A DNA stretch of 64,000 nt, taken from contig JADKJX010000001.1 in the NCBI GenBank assembly GCA_016720775.1, positions 620,001-684,000 on the forward strand, written 5' to 3'. The DNA is from Chitinophagaceae bacterium (GTDB taxonomy: Bacteria > Bacteroidota > Bacteroidia > Chitinophagales > Chitinophagaceae). Below are positions 18,556 through 28,012 of the stretch, piece after piece. Position 1 is the stretch's first letter, and the number at the start of each line of letters is the position of its first letter. A program made the translations under genes and the position numbers. Under the pieces are notes generated by a model, which saw nothing but the letters and a program-made list of their open reading frames with translations, was not told where the DNA came from and ran no database searches.

Positions 18556-20127
18556 ATGCAACGCAGAAATTTTTTAAAACAAACCATACAAGGAGCCGTA
18601 CTGCCTTCCATATTAGGAGGCTTATCGGTAAGGGCCTGGGCAGAATCACCACTTTTAAAAGCACTTGGTGGTGCAGATAATGATCACGTACTCGTGCTCA
18701 TTCAACTGGCGGGAGGCAATGATGGATTGAATACGATCATTCCCCTTGAATTTTATAGTGATTATAACCGCATACGCCCAAACATTGCCATACCAGAGAA
18801 CCGGGTACTTCGTGTAAACAATAATCTTAAGTCAGGACTGCATCCATCGTTAACAGGAATGCAGCAGCTGTATAATGAGGAAAAACTTTGTGCCATACAG
18901 GCGGTGGGATATCCATCACCAAACGGATCGCATTTCCGTTCCATGGATATCTGGTTAACGGGATCTGATACCGAACAGTATCTATCAACCGGTTGGGCAG
19001 GCAGGTATTTGAATCATCAATACCCCAATTACCCGATCGGTTTTCCAAATGATACAATGCCTGATCCATTGGCCCTGCAGATCGGTTCTGTTTTGTCGCC
19101 GGTGTTTTTAAGTCCTACCGGGTTTGACGCATTGGCAATTGATGAGGGCCTTAATTTTTATAACCTGATTGATGCCATACAAGACCCAACACCAAATACA
19201 CCAAGTGGTGTTGAGCTTACATACCTGCGAACAGTAGCAAAGCAAACGAATAAATATGCAGAAGTAATAAAAGCAGCTGCTGCAAAAGTTACCCGGCAAT
19301 CGGCTTATCCGGCTGATAACTATTTAGCAGCGCAATTAAAAGCAGTTGCCAAATTAGTGGCTGGCGGATTAAAAACAAAGATATACATGGTGAGCATGGG
19401 TGGCTTTGATACGCATGCCGGGCAAGTGAATGGCGGCAATCCACTTACCGGTAATCACAGTGGTTTGTTGAAACAGGTTTCCGATGCGATCACCGCATTT
19501 ATGGCCGACCTGAAATTCCTCGGTGTTTCAAACCGTGTTTTAGGAATGACCTTTTCGGAATTCGGAAGGCGCATGCAATCAAATGGCAGTTTGGGAACCG
19601 ATCATGGTGCAGCACAACCGGTATTTTTATTTGGGGAAGCTGTAAAGCAGGGCATACTTGGTAAGAACCCGGCTATACCTACCAACACACAGGCCATCGA
19701 TAATGTGCCGATGCAATATGATTTCCGTTCGGTGTATTCTACGATCTTAAGGGATTGGTTCTGTCTTCCGCCGGCAGATGTGGATACGGTGTTGCTGAAG
19801 AATTATCAATACCTGCCGGTGTTAAGATCTTCCGCATGTAATATGGATATGCAGGAGTTAAATAACCTGGGGGATAACCTGATCATCAACTATCCCAATC
19901 CATTTACTGCATCCACCACCATTACTTTCAAATCATCCGGCGGGCATATTTTGATACAGGTATTTGATACCACCGGGAGAAAGATCGCCACACTTGCTGA
20001 TAAAGTTTATGCAGCGGGTACTTATTCAATAGTATTTGATTCGGGGACCTTGGCAAGCGGCGTGTATTATGCAAGACTGCAAAACGGGCCCCTGCAACAA
20101 GTTCGGCCCATGTTGAAAGTAAGGTGA
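18556..20127 (+). CDS. DUF1501 domain-containing T9SS-sorted protein
   Basis: A 523-residue DUF1501 family protein; the fold is related to the alkaline phosphatase/sulfatase superfamily. The N-terminus has a twin-arginine-like signal (QRRNFLKQTIQGAVLPSI, cleavage near SVRAWA). Family segments include VLIQLAGGNDGLNTIIP, SHFRSMDIW and MTFSEFGRRMQSNGS followed by GTDHGAA. The last 80 residues are a T9SS type A sorting domain (NYPNPFTASTTITF, then LASGVYYARLQNG). It therefore appears to be exported by Tat and then moved across the outer membrane by T9SS. It is translated just after the DUF1800 gene and is probably in the same operon. Confidence 0.9.
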   Translation: MQRRNFLKQTIQGAVLPSILGGLSVRAWAESPLLKALGGADNDHVLVLIQLAGGNDGLNTIIPLEFYSDYNRIRPNIAIPENRVLRVNNNLKSGLHPSLTGMQQLYNEEKLCAIQAVGYPSPNGSHFRSMDIWLTGSDTEQYLSTGWAGRYLNHQYPNYPIGFPNDTMPDPLALQIGSVLSPVFLSPTGFDALAIDEGLNFYNLIDAIQDPTPNTPSGVELTYLRTVAKQTNKYAEVIKAAAAKVTRQSAYPADNYLAAQLKAVAKLVAGGLKTKIYMVSMGGFDTHAGQVNGGNPLTGNHSGLLKQVSDAITAFMADLKFLGVSNRVLGMTFSEFGRRMQSNGSLGTDHGAAQPVFLFGEAVKQGILGKNPAIPTNTQAIDNVPMQYDFRSVYSTILRDWFCLPPADVDTVLLKNYQYLPVLRSSACNMDMQELNNLGDNLIINYPNPFTASTTITFKSSGGHILIQVFDTTGRKIATLADKVYAAGTYSIVFDSGTLASGVYYARLQNGPLQQVRPMLKVR

Positions 20128-20167
20128 TGAAAAAATAAAACCTGTATAAGACATTAAGATAAACCAG

Positions 20168-21918
20168 ATGAAGCGATCCTTTTCCATACTGTTCTTTTTA
20201 AGTTTCTTAATTATCGGGAGTAAACTATCGGCCCAAACTATTTTTTCGATCAGTCACAGTTCTACCTGTGCCGGTTCGGCGGTGGAGTTTAATTCCAATG
20301 TTTTTGAAATGGCCCTTTTCCCAACCAGGTAAGCTGGAATTTCGGTGACCCCGCCAGTGGGTTGCTGAATACAGCCAATGGTATTCTTCAGCCAACGCAT
20401 ATATATAATACACCCGGTACTTATGTTGTTACGTTACATGTTGTTGATGGCGGAGCCGGTACGATCGACTTAACAGATACCATTGTAATTGTATTGCCCG
20501 TACCATATAATTTTGGCCCGGATGTTTTTTTATGTGGTGATACGGGGACTTATATATTAAATGCTCCCATCGTTCCCAATGCCCTCTACGAGTGGAATGA
20601 TGATACGGCTACACTGGGGCCAATACTTGCTGTAAAAGAATCAGGCACCTACACCGTAAAAATAAATGGCTGCGCAGTAACCGATACCATCGGTGTTTTC
20701 TTTACCCGGATACCCAACCTGGACCTGGGCAGAGATCACCTGATGTGCCAGGGAGAACAAATTACTTTAAATGCATCCAGTGAAAATGCAACCTATCAAT
20801 GGTTACGGAATGGTACTGATCTTAATTTTAATCAATCGCAATTACCCGTAACTGCACCGGGTGGGCAATACGTGGTAAACATAAATGTGATGGGCTGTGG
20901 CTTATACAGCGATACGGTGAACATCAATTTCAGCAGTTATGCTGCGCCGGCATTTAACCTAGGACCTGATACCTTGTTATGCCCAAGAGAAATTTTTACA
21001 TTATCAGCAAATGTTCAGGGAGCCAGTTCTTATACATGGGGCAGTAAGGGACTTGATATAAATGATGCGGTCAACTATAATATCGGGGTAGATTCGTTCA
21101 TACGAATAAGAAATGAAGGAAGATACTGGGCTTTTGTAACCATCGCCAAAGTATGTGAAGTAGTAGATACTGTAATAGTTCGCTACCGCGGAAACAAACA
21201 GCTCAATTTTAATGATACGGCTCTTTGTCGTGGTAATTCTTTAGTACTCGATGCCGATTTTGGTACCGGTATTTATAAATGGGAATCCTTTCCACCGCAG
21301 CGGGAAGACCAGAATAATACGAACCAATCAACATACTATATCTATAACCCCGGTTTCTATACCGTAACGGCCCAGGTAGGGCATTGTATTTTCAGGGATA
21401 GCCTGAATGTTTATTTCAATGATACCTTGAAGCTGGCATTGCCCAGGGATACTTCATTATGCCGGGGAGAGGCCTTTGTCATCCGGCCTGTTGTTGAAAA
21501 CACTTCAGAGATCACCTGGCAGGATGGAACTAAAGCAGCAACCTACACGGCTACACAAACAGGGCTTTATTCTATTGTAGCAGAAAATGGTTGCGGAAGA
21601 GATACGGCACAGATGAACATAACTTTTGATCCTTGTCCATGTGCCCTGTTACTCCCTAATGCCTTTACTCCAAACGGAGACGGGTTAAATGATAATTTCA
21701 GGCCTTTGCATGCCTGTGATATGGAAGATTACAGTATGACCATCTTCAACAGCTATGGTGAAAGGATCTATTTTACCAAAGACCCACTACAAGGCTGGGA
21801 TGGTAAAAGAAAAGGAAGTTTACTGAATATGGGAAACTATGTGTGGTACGTTTCCTATACAAAGACAAGCACAAAGCAGTCAATTAAAAAGCAAGGAAAC
21901 ATATTGCTTCTTCGGTAA
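20168..21918 (+). CDS. PKD / gliding motility-associated C-terminal domain protein, frameshifted
   Basis: Large secreted protein. The ATG at 20168 opens signal peptide KRSFSILFFLSFLIIGSKLSAQ and the start of a PKD-like domain (SHSSTCAGSAVEFN). After VFE the frame is lost; the next frame continues NGPFPNQVSWNFGDPASG. One missing A in the A run at 20307-20309 explains this. The protein then has several cysteine-containing Ig/PKD-like repeats of the form LGxDxxLCxGExxxL. It ends in the gliding-motility-associated C-terminal domain (LPNAFTPNGDGLNDNF to WDGKRKGSL and VWYVSYT), a type B T9SS sorting signal. It lies 40 bp after the DUF1501 gene. Confidence 0.82.
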
Positions 21919-21921
21919 AAA

Positions 21922-21946
21922 AGAATGTCAGGCGCTTTTAAGCCTG
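21922..21946 (-). terminator. Putative terminator of the DUF6089 gene
   Basis: CAGGC (21929-21933) and GCCTG (21942-21946) arms lie directly after the ancestral stop of the minus-strand DUF6089 gene. On the minus strand a T-rich tract follows. Its position supports 21949 as the original 3' end of that gene. Confidence 0.45.
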
Positions 21947-21948
21947 GC

Positions 21949-22887
21949 TTAATTGTACCTTACCTTCTGCCTTCCAAAAGAGTAGCTGACCTTAACGTTG
22001 AAAGAAAAATAGGAATCGTTGTTCTTGGGGTTCCCACGTTGATCACCCGGGTTGGTTACATGCGTAGGATCCAGTTCATACTGGCGGTCATTCAATAAAA
22101 AGGCGTTGGTTAATTTAGCACCTGTAAAATAATTCGGGTATAAAGTAGGGTCAATATACGTTTTGCTTACATCATCCAGCTAATCGGTAGATAAAATGCG
22201 GTAAACAAATTCTGCCCTGAGATTAATGGTTGAGCTTAATTCATATTTAGCCCCAATACCAACAGGGATAGACATTTGTTGCAACTTGTATGGTTTCCTG
22301 TCTGGGTATTCTGCAAATCCTTGCCCCTCTGTACTTAATGGTTGCAGATCAACCCATGTGCCATTTGCCCTTGTCTGTGGTTTGAAAGAAAAGAATCCTA
22401 CACCTGCAAGTAAGTAAGGAGAGGTTCTTGGTGGCGCCTTATCTTCATCGTATTTATTGAAAATGTATAACGGATGTATTTCAGTTGCCAGCATAAATTC
22501 GGTGATGTTACTCCTGAAACTCAGATTCCTTTCATAGCGGCCAAATGTACTTGCCTTTACTTTCCTCAATACAGCATCATCTGCTTTTACCTGGCCAAAA
22601 GTTGCTTCCAGTCTTAATGCGATCATGTCCTGGAAAGTTGCGCTAAGGAAAATACTCCCTGCCACACTCGTCTTACCCAGGTTAAGGTCTTTTACGAATT
22701 TCTTACCAATGCCTTTATTGCCACCAAGATCAGTCAGGCAGTTCATTGCTCCGACAGAGGCTCCGATTTCGAACATGATAGGACTGTCGTAGTATTTGCT
22801 GTCGTAAAAATAGTATTGTGCAGAAACACGTTCTGATAGGGCGGTAAGCAATATGAGGCTGCTTACAAAAAATGTAATTCTTTTCAT
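21949..22887 (-). CDS. DUF6089 family outer-membrane barrel protein interrupted by an in-frame amber codon
   Basis: Starts at 22887 with signal peptide KRITFFVSSLILLTALSERVSA. The segment FEIGASVGAMNCLTDLGGNKG is typical of DUF6089, a Bacteroidota outer-membrane beta-barrel family. Barrel strands continue to VYRILSTD, where a TAG codon (22180-22182) ends the frame after 235 residues. The same frame stays open beyond it for 76 more codons. That stretch reads as family-like barrel sequence (LDDVSKTYIDPTLYP, then SYFSFNVKVSYSFGRQK) to TAA at 21949. So TAG stands where a Tyr codon is expected. It is a nonsense mutation or a base-call error. The shortened protein would lack its last strands. Confidence 0.8.
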
Positions 22888-22978
22888 GTGTAAATTATCC
22901 TTTGTTTTATTTCTTGGCTGGGGGTTTCAAAAGGATAAGACTGTATTGCAAATAAAACGATTATTCCTCAATTATGGC

Positions 22979-23623
22979 TCAAGTTTTATTTTTTTTGTTC
23001 ACATATTTACAGATGCTTGATAAACCGCATTTGCTGCATGCCGGATTTCTTGCGGTACAAACATACCTGCCATGGAGGATAAGCCAATGATGGGCGAGAT
23101 GAACATATTCTGTAGGCAGGTTCTCTACCAGTTGTCTTTCGGCAGCCAACGGGGTTTTGGCATTGCTGGTAAGCCCTATTCTTGCGCTCACTCTAAATAC
23201 ATGCGTATCTACTGCCATATTGGGCTGGTTGTCAACAACAGAAGTTATCACGTTAGCCGTTTTTCGCCCAACGCCGGGCAGTTGTATCAATTCATCAACC
23301 GTCATGGGTACTTTGCCATTGAATTTTTCCATCAGCATTTTAGCCATGCCTATCAGGTGCTTTGTTTTGTTATTGGGGTAAGAAATGCTTTTGATCAGGG
23401 GAAAGAGATCGTCGAAAGTTGCCTGGCTTAATGATACGGCAGTTGAGTACTTCTCAAAAATGAAAGGCGTAGTGAGGTTAACCCGCTTGTCGGTGCATTG
23501 CGCCGATAAAATAACTGCCACCAGCAGTTGAAAGGGGCTGTCATAAATCAGTTCGGTTTCGGCATCAGGCGCATGTTGCAGAAAATAGTCAATTAAAAAC
23601 CGGTAGCGTTCCTTTTTGGTCAT
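22979..23623 (-). CDS. nth: Endonuclease III
   Basis: Bifunctional DNA glycosylase/AP lyase of base-excision repair that removes oxidised pyrimidines. The 214 residues include the helix-hairpin-helix LPGVGRKTAN with catalytic Lys121, catalytic Asp139 in AVDTHVFRV, and the C-terminal 4Fe-4S ligands Cys189, Cys196, Cys199 and Cys205 with the classic 6-2-5 spacing. The length matches the family. The start codon sits directly after a terminator hairpin of the upstream gene. Confidence 0.95.
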   Translation of the reverse strand: MTKKERYRFLIDYFLQHAPDAETELIYDSPFQLLVAVILSAQCTDKRVNLTTPFIFEKYSTAVSLSQATFDDLFPLIKSISYPNNKTKHLIGMAKMLMEKFNGKVPMTVDELIQLPGVGRKTANVITSVVDNQPNMAVDTHVFRVSARIGLTSNAKTPLAAERQLVENLPTEYVHLAHHWLILHGRYVCTARNPACSKCGLSSICKYVNKKNKT

Positions 23624-23653
23624 AAAAAAAATCCCCCATTTTCTGTGGAGGAT
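23623..23653 (-). terminator. Terminator-like hairpin abutting the nth start codon
   Basis: Minus-strand ATCCTCCA and TGGGGGAT arms form an 8-bp stem (one G-U pair) followed by eight T residues that run into the nth ATG. It would end transcripts from the small gene at 23680-23925 and overlaps the place where the nth ribosome-binding site should be. Confidence 0.75.
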
Positions 23654-23679
23654 AAAATTACATTAAAAGCTTTAGTGGA

Positions 23680-23925
23680 CTACACCTGTGGTGAAAGTTC
23701 GGCTACTGCTTTTTCAGCATAATTCATTATTGAATCCAGTGTTTGCTGGCTCGGTGACATTTTAAGTGTTTCCAGCTTTTTTTGAGCTGAGTTGATCACT
23801 TCAAATTTTTCACGAAGGCTCCAGTCATTTTCTAAGGCAGCCTTTATTTCGGCTGTCTTTGCTGGGGAAGTTTCATTATACAAATAGAGTAATAAATCTT
23901 CCGGGGTAAAGTTGTGCATAGACAA
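23680..23925 (-). CDS. Conserved small protein resembling anti-sigma N-terminal region
   Basis: An 81-residue cytoplasmic protein. The start (MHNFTPEDLLLYLYNETSP) and the following AEIKAALENDWSLREKFEVI resemble the N-terminal helical region of Bacteroidota anti-sigma factors (EDLLxYLYxE). It has no zinc-binding HxxxC pair, no membrane segment and no sensor domain. No sigma factor gene is adjacent. The role is unknown. The 3' end is followed by a strong hairpin. Confidence 0.7.
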   Translation of the reverse strand: MSMHNFTPEDLLLYLYNETSPAKTAEIKAALENDWSLREKFEVINSAQKKLETLKMSPSQQTLDSIMNYAEKAVAELSPQV

Positions 23926-24014
23926 GTTAAGTTGCTTGTGTGTTAAAAAATTAAATATCCATATCCGCTTACATAAACGGCTGATAAATAAGAATATTGC
24001 CTTTTACGGCTATT

Positions 24015-24323
24015 TTAATCGCTTTTTAATGGGGACTTCAGTATAAAAAGATCTTCATTATCTTTTTTCATCATGTATTTCTCCCGGGCATATTTTTCAA
24101 TACTTTGGGCATCATTCTTCAGAAGCTGCAGTTCTTTTTGGGAATCTGTTATTAATTCATCAAGATGTTGCTCACTATTTTGAAGCTCATTCAACTTCTG
24201 CTTTCGTTCAAAACCCGAAGGAATGTCTTTCGGATCAAAAAAAAGCATCCATATCACGAAAAATGCTCCTGCCAGCAGGTATTTGTTCTTTAGCCAGGAT
24301 GGAATATGGGTCAGCAATTTCAT
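24015..24323 (-). CDS. Septum formation initiator family protein (FtsB/DivIC-like)
   Basis: A 102-residue bitopic membrane protein. It has a short cytoplasmic N-terminus, one membrane helix (LLAGAFFVIWMLFF), a coiled coil (about residues 40-75) and the conserved YAREKYMMKK motif. This is the layout of FtsB/DivIC, which acts in the divisome with FtsL and FtsQ. It lies 11 bp downstream of eno and is probably co-transcribed, an arrangement similar to the eno-ftsB pairing in proteobacteria. Confidence 0.88.
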   Translation of the reverse strand: MKLLTHIPSWLKNKYLLAGAFFVIWMLFFDPKDIPSGFERKQKLNELQNSEQHLDELITDSQKELQLLKNDAQSIEKYAREKYMMKKDNEDLFILKSPLKSD

Positions 24324-24334
24324 ATCAGCTATTG

Positions 24335-25624
24335 TTACCTACCAAATTTAATCTTTCCTTTTGGATATATGCCACTTTCGCCCAATATTTCTTCCACACG
24401 AATCAACTGGTTATATTTAGCCATGCGGTCGGTCCTGGAAGCGGAGCCGGTTTTTATCTGTCCGCAGTTAAGGGCAACGGCCAGGTCGGCAATAGTGGTA
24501 TCTTCAGTTTCGCCGCTGCGGTGACTCATGATGGTATTATATCCGTTGTTTTGAGCCATGCTTACTGCATTGATGGTTTCGGTAATGGTTCCTATCTGGT
24601 TTACTTTAACCAACAACCCGTTTCCGATCGATTCTTTGATCCCTCTTTCCAAACGATCAACATTGGTTACAAACAGGTCATCACCCACTAACTGGCATTT
24701 GCTTCCAACTGCATCGGTAAGCATTTTCCATCCTTTCCAATCATCTTCGGCCATGCCATCTTCAATAGAGCAGATGGGATATTGTTTTACCCAGCTTTCC
24801 CAGTATTTCACCAATTGCTCACTCGTCATTTTCTTTCCATCGCTCTTATGAAAAATATATTTCTTCTCTTTTGCATTCCACAGTTCGCTGTTGGCAGCAT
24901 CCATCGCAATTTTGATCTGCGTGCCTGTTTTATATCCTGCGGCCTGGATGGCAGTTAATACGGTTTCAATCGCTTCTTCGTTGCTTTGAATGTTAGGAGC
25001 AAAGCCACCTTCATCACCTACGTTTGTGCTATAACCTTTTTTCTTTAATACTGATTTCAGCGTATGGAAAATTTCCACACCCCATTGCAATCCTTCACTG
25101 AATGTTGAAGCGCCAACCGGCATGATCATAAATTCCTGGAAGTCGATCTTATTATCGGCATGCGCTCCACCATTTAAAATGTTCATCATGGGGATGGGTA
25201 ATATCTTGGCATTGGTTCCGCCGATGTAGCGATACAAGGGAAGGTTTGCTTCCAGCGCAGCCGCTTTGGCAACGGCCATACTCACGGCAAGAATGGCGTT
25301 TGCACCCAACTTGCCTTTATTGGGTGTTCCATCCAGTGCGATCATCAATGCATCAATTCCTGTTTGATCAGCTACATCCCAGCCAAGCAGATTATCAGCA
25401 AGAATGGTATTTACATTCTTAACGGCTTTAAGTACTCCTTTACCTCCATACAGTTTTTTATTGCCATCTCTCAATTCAACGGCTTCATGAATACCGGTGC
25501 TGGCGCCACTGGGCACGGCCGCACGGCCAAGGTGTTCGTTCTCGGTTAAAATATCCACTTCTACGGTGGGGTTTCCACGACTGTCTAATATCTGCCGGGC
25601 ATGAATGGAGGCGATGTAACTCAT
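24335..25624 (-). CDS. eno: Enolase (phosphopyruvate hydratase)
   Basis: Glycolytic enzyme that converts 2-phosphoglycerate to phosphoenolpyruvate. The 429 residues are normal length. Signatures include ARQILDSRGNPTVEVD, GASTGIHEAVELRDG, SIEDGMAEDDWKGW with a magnesium ligand, the catalytic-Lys region LLVKVNQIGT and SHRSGETEDTTIADLAV. The ATG at 25624 is clear. The septum-formation gene follows closely. Confidence 0.97.
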   Translation of the reverse strand: MSYIASIHARQILDSRGNPTVEVDILTENEHLGRAAVPSGASTGIHEAVELRDGNKKLYGGKGVLKAVKNVNTILADNLLGWDVADQTGIDALMIALDGTPNKGKLGANAILAVSMAVAKAAALEANLPLYRYIGGTNAKILPIPMMNILNGGAHADNKIDFQEFMIMPVGASTFSEGLQWGVEIFHTLKSVLKKKGYSTNVGDEGGFAPNIQSNEEAIETVLTAIQAAGYKTGTQIKIAMDAANSELWNAKEKKYIFHKSDGKKMTSEQLVKYWESWVKQYPICSIEDGMAEDDWKGWKMLTDAVGSKCQLVGDDLFVTNVDRLERGIKESIGNGLLVKVNQIGTITETINAVSMAQNNGYNTIMSHRSGETEDTTIADLAVALNCGQIKTGSASRTDRMAKYNQLIRVEEILGESGIYPKGKIKFGR

Positions 25625-25642
25625 GATTCGTTAATTGGTTTA

Positions 25643-26554
25643 TTAAGTAATTGGTTGATTGGTGGTCAAAGTTCTGAAAATATCTTCTAAACTTCCAACT
25701 GATTCGCTTTGCAAAGAAACAATGTTGAGATTTTTATTCAATGTGATTTCTATCAGCCTTCTTTTTAAACGGTCTGCGTCATCTGTTTTAAACAGCCATG
25801 TATTTGCATTCAGCTGGCTGATATTCTGTATGCCTTCAAAAATATCCTCCTTTACAACCTCTTTTATTTCTAACCGCAATGTGTTGAAATGGTTTTTGCC
25901 CACCAGGTTGCTCAGGGTATCATTTGCCACGATCTTTCCTTTGTTTATGATGACCACCCGGTCGCAGATGGCCTGTACTTCCTGCAGGATATGTGAAGAG
26001 AACAAAACCGTTTTTTCTTTACCCAGTTTTTTTATGACTTCCCTTATCTCTACGATCTGGTTGGGATCAAGGCCGCTGGTTGGTTCATCCAGTATCAGCA
26101 CTTCGGGATCATGAATCAATGCTGCAGCAAGCCCAACCCGTTGTTTATATCCTTTACTTAACTGCCCGATCTTTTTATTGGCTTCAGCCGTGAGGCCCAC
26201 CTGGCTGATCACTTCTTCGATCTTTTGTTTTTTATTTGCTACAGCATGCACATTGCTGATGAAATCAAGGTACTCCCGTATGTACATGTCGTAATAAAGC
26301 GGGTTGGCCTCAGGCAGGTAACCGACTTTTTCTTTCGTTTGATTGCTGTTATCATTTACGGTATGGCCACAAACTTCTGCAGCGCCTTCATCGGCCTGCA
26401 GGTAACCGGTAATGATCTTCATGGTAGTTGATTTGCCTGCACCGTTTGGGCCCAGGAAACCAACGATCTCTCCTTTGCCAACTTTAAAGGAAATGCCATC
26501 CACCGCTTTTTGTGTGCCGTAAATTTTTGTAAGATTATTTACACTTATTGACAT
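25643..26554 (-). CDS. gldA: Gliding motility ABC transporter ATP-binding protein GldA
   Basis: A 303-residue ABC ATPase. Walker A is GPNGAGKST, the signature is LSKGYKQRVGLA, Walker B is LILDEPTSGLDPNQ and the H-loop is SSHILQEV. A C-terminal extension (about 225-303) is typical of GldA and related ABC-2 ATPases. GldA works with permeases GldF and GldG in gliding motility of Bacteroidota; those are not in this window. It lies 18 bp upstream of eno. The assignment to GldA rather than another ABC-2 ATPase rests on overall similarity (YDMYIREYLDFI segment). Confidence 0.82.
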   Translation of the reverse strand: MSISVNNLTKIYGTQKAVDGISFKVGKGEIVGFLGPNGAGKSTTMKIITGYLQADEGAAEVCGHTVNDNSNQTKEKVGYLPEANPLYYDMYIREYLDFISNVHAVANKKQKIEEVISQVGLTAEANKKIGQLSKGYKQRVGLAAALIHDPEVLILDEPTSGLDPNQIVEIREVIKKLGKEKTVLFSSHILQEVQAICDRVVIINKGKIVANDTLSNLVGKNHFNTLRLEIKEVVKEDIFEGIQNISQLNANTWLFKTDDADRLKRRLIEITLNKNLNIVSLQSESVGSLEDIFRTLTTNQPIT

Positions 26555-26572
26555 GTAGGCTATTATTCAGCA

Positions 26573-26606
26573 AAAATAAAAAACGCCGGATGGAAAACCC
26601 GACGTT
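26573..26606 (-). terminator. Rho-independent terminator after ricT
   Basis: Minus-strand AACGTCGG and CCGGCGTT arms are followed by TTTTTATTTTT. The hairpin lies 15 nt after the ricT stop, so gldA and eno belong to a separate transcript. Confidence 0.8.
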
Positions 26607-26621
26607 AGTTTTAAAGCTTCG

Positions 26622-28004
26622 TTATTTTTTATCCCCGGGTTTGTTACCTGGGTTTTGATTTCTTTGCTGTTGATTCGGGTTACGGTTAGGACCCTGCTGC
26701 CTGCTTGGGTTATTGCGATTGCCCCCCTGGCCCTGTGGGCGGTTTGGCTGATTGCCACCCGACTGTTGAGGCCTGTTGCCACCACCACCCGGACGACCTT
26801 GCTGACCAGCTGGTTTTTGCTGCTGGCCTTGTCCCTGTCCTCCACGATCTTGCCTTGGTCCACGTGGTTGATCTTTTCTTTTCTCCAGGTCTCTTCTTTT
26901 ACGGCTGGTCTTTTCGAGGCTCTTTAAACTTATCTGTCCTACCACATCGGCATACACCGGTTCTATCTCTTTCGGCTTATTGCTTACCACTTGCACCGGT
27001 TCAAGGCTTTCGGTCCTTATTCCCTGCCTGTTCAGTTCTTTTATTTTTTTAACCCGTTCAATGGTGAGTGGATATTGTTTGTTGCTGTCGGGCATGCTGT
27101 ACCACATCAGGTTGCGGAAGATATCTTTCTTCACCAGGTAGGCACGGCTTGTAGCGATCTCGATATTATCTGCATCATCAGGAAAAAAACGAAGTGCATC
27201 CATATAAGTATCCAGCTCGTAATTCAAACAACACTTCAACCTGCCGCACTGTCCGCTTAATTTACTTTGGTTGATGCTTAAATTCTGGTAACGGGCTGCA
27301 TTGGTATTAACGCTTTTAAAATCGGTGAGCCAGCTGCTGCAACAAAGTTCACGGCCACAACTGCCAATGCCACCTACTTTGCCGGCTTCCTGCCTTGCAC
27401 CTATCTGGCGCATCTCTACCTTCACTTTAAATTCGGCAGCGTATAATTTTATCAGTTCCCTGAAGTCAACCCTGTCATCGGCAATATAAAAGAACGTGGC
27501 TTTGCGGCCATCGGCCTGTATCTCCACTTCGGCCATTTTCATTTCAAGTTTCAACTGGCGGGCAATGGCACGGCTGCGGATAAGAACCTGTGCCTCTCTT
27601 GATTTTGTTTCCAGCATTTTTGAAATGTCGGTATCATTGGCACGGCGCAGTATCTTTTTTATATCGGGACTCTTCTCGTCAATCTTGTTCTTCTTTAATT
27701 GCAATCGAACCAGTTCGCCGGTAATATTTACCATGCCCACATCAAAACCATTCACCCCTTCTACAGCGATCATATCACCTTTGAAGAATTGTTGTAAAGT
27801 GGTGTTCTTGAAAAAGTCTTTGCGGCTGCCATTGTTGAAACTCACTTCCACAATGCGGCATCCGCTTTCCGGATCACTGAAAGGCAGGTTGGCCAGCCAG
27901 TCGTGCACATTCATGCGGTTACAACCGCCGGTGGAACAATTTCCGTGGCTCTGGCAACCCGATGGCGCCCCGTCTTTAGATGTTCCGCAACTTCCACATC
28001 CCAT
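26622..28004 (-). CDS. ricT: PSP1/RicT family protein with Cys-rich N-terminus and Q/G/N/P-rich tail
   Basis: A 460-residue member of the RicT (YaaT/PSP1) family, which in Bacillus is part of the Fe-S-containing Ric complex that affects RNA processing and development. Residues 1-30 hold a cysteine cluster (GCGSCGTSKDGAPSGC, then NCSTGGC). The core carries GARQEAGKVGGIGSCGREL, CCSSWL and QCGRLKCCLNYE, which provide further family cysteines. Residues from about 365 on are low complexity (Q, G, N, R, P), probably disordered and basic, suggesting RNA contact. It lies upstream of the gldA terminator and downstream of holB, separated by a repeat-rich spacer. Confidence 0.87.
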   Translation of the reverse strand: MGCGSCGTSKDGAPSGCQSHGNCSTGGCNRMNVHDWLANLPFSDPESGCRIVEVSFNNGSRKDFFKNTTLQQFFKGDMIAVEGVNGFDVGMVNITGELVRLQLKKNKIDEKSPDIKKILRRANDTDISKMLETKSREAQVLIRSRAIARQLKLEMKMAEVEIQADGRKATFFYIADDRVDFRELIKLYAAEFKVKVEMRQIGARQEAGKVGGIGSCGRELCCSSWLTDFKSVNTNAARYQNLSINQSKLSGQCGRLKCCLNYELDTYMDALRFFPDDADNIEIATSRAYLVKKDIFRNLMWYSMPDSNKQYPLTIERVKKIKELNRQGIRTESLEPVQVVSNKPKEIEPVYADVVGQISLKSLEKTSRKRRDLEKRKDQPRGPRQDRGGQGQGQQQKPAGQQGRPGGGGNRPQQSGGNQPNRPQGQGGNRNNPSRQQGPNRNPNQQQRNQNPGNKPGDKK

Positions 28005-28012
28005 ATAATGGT

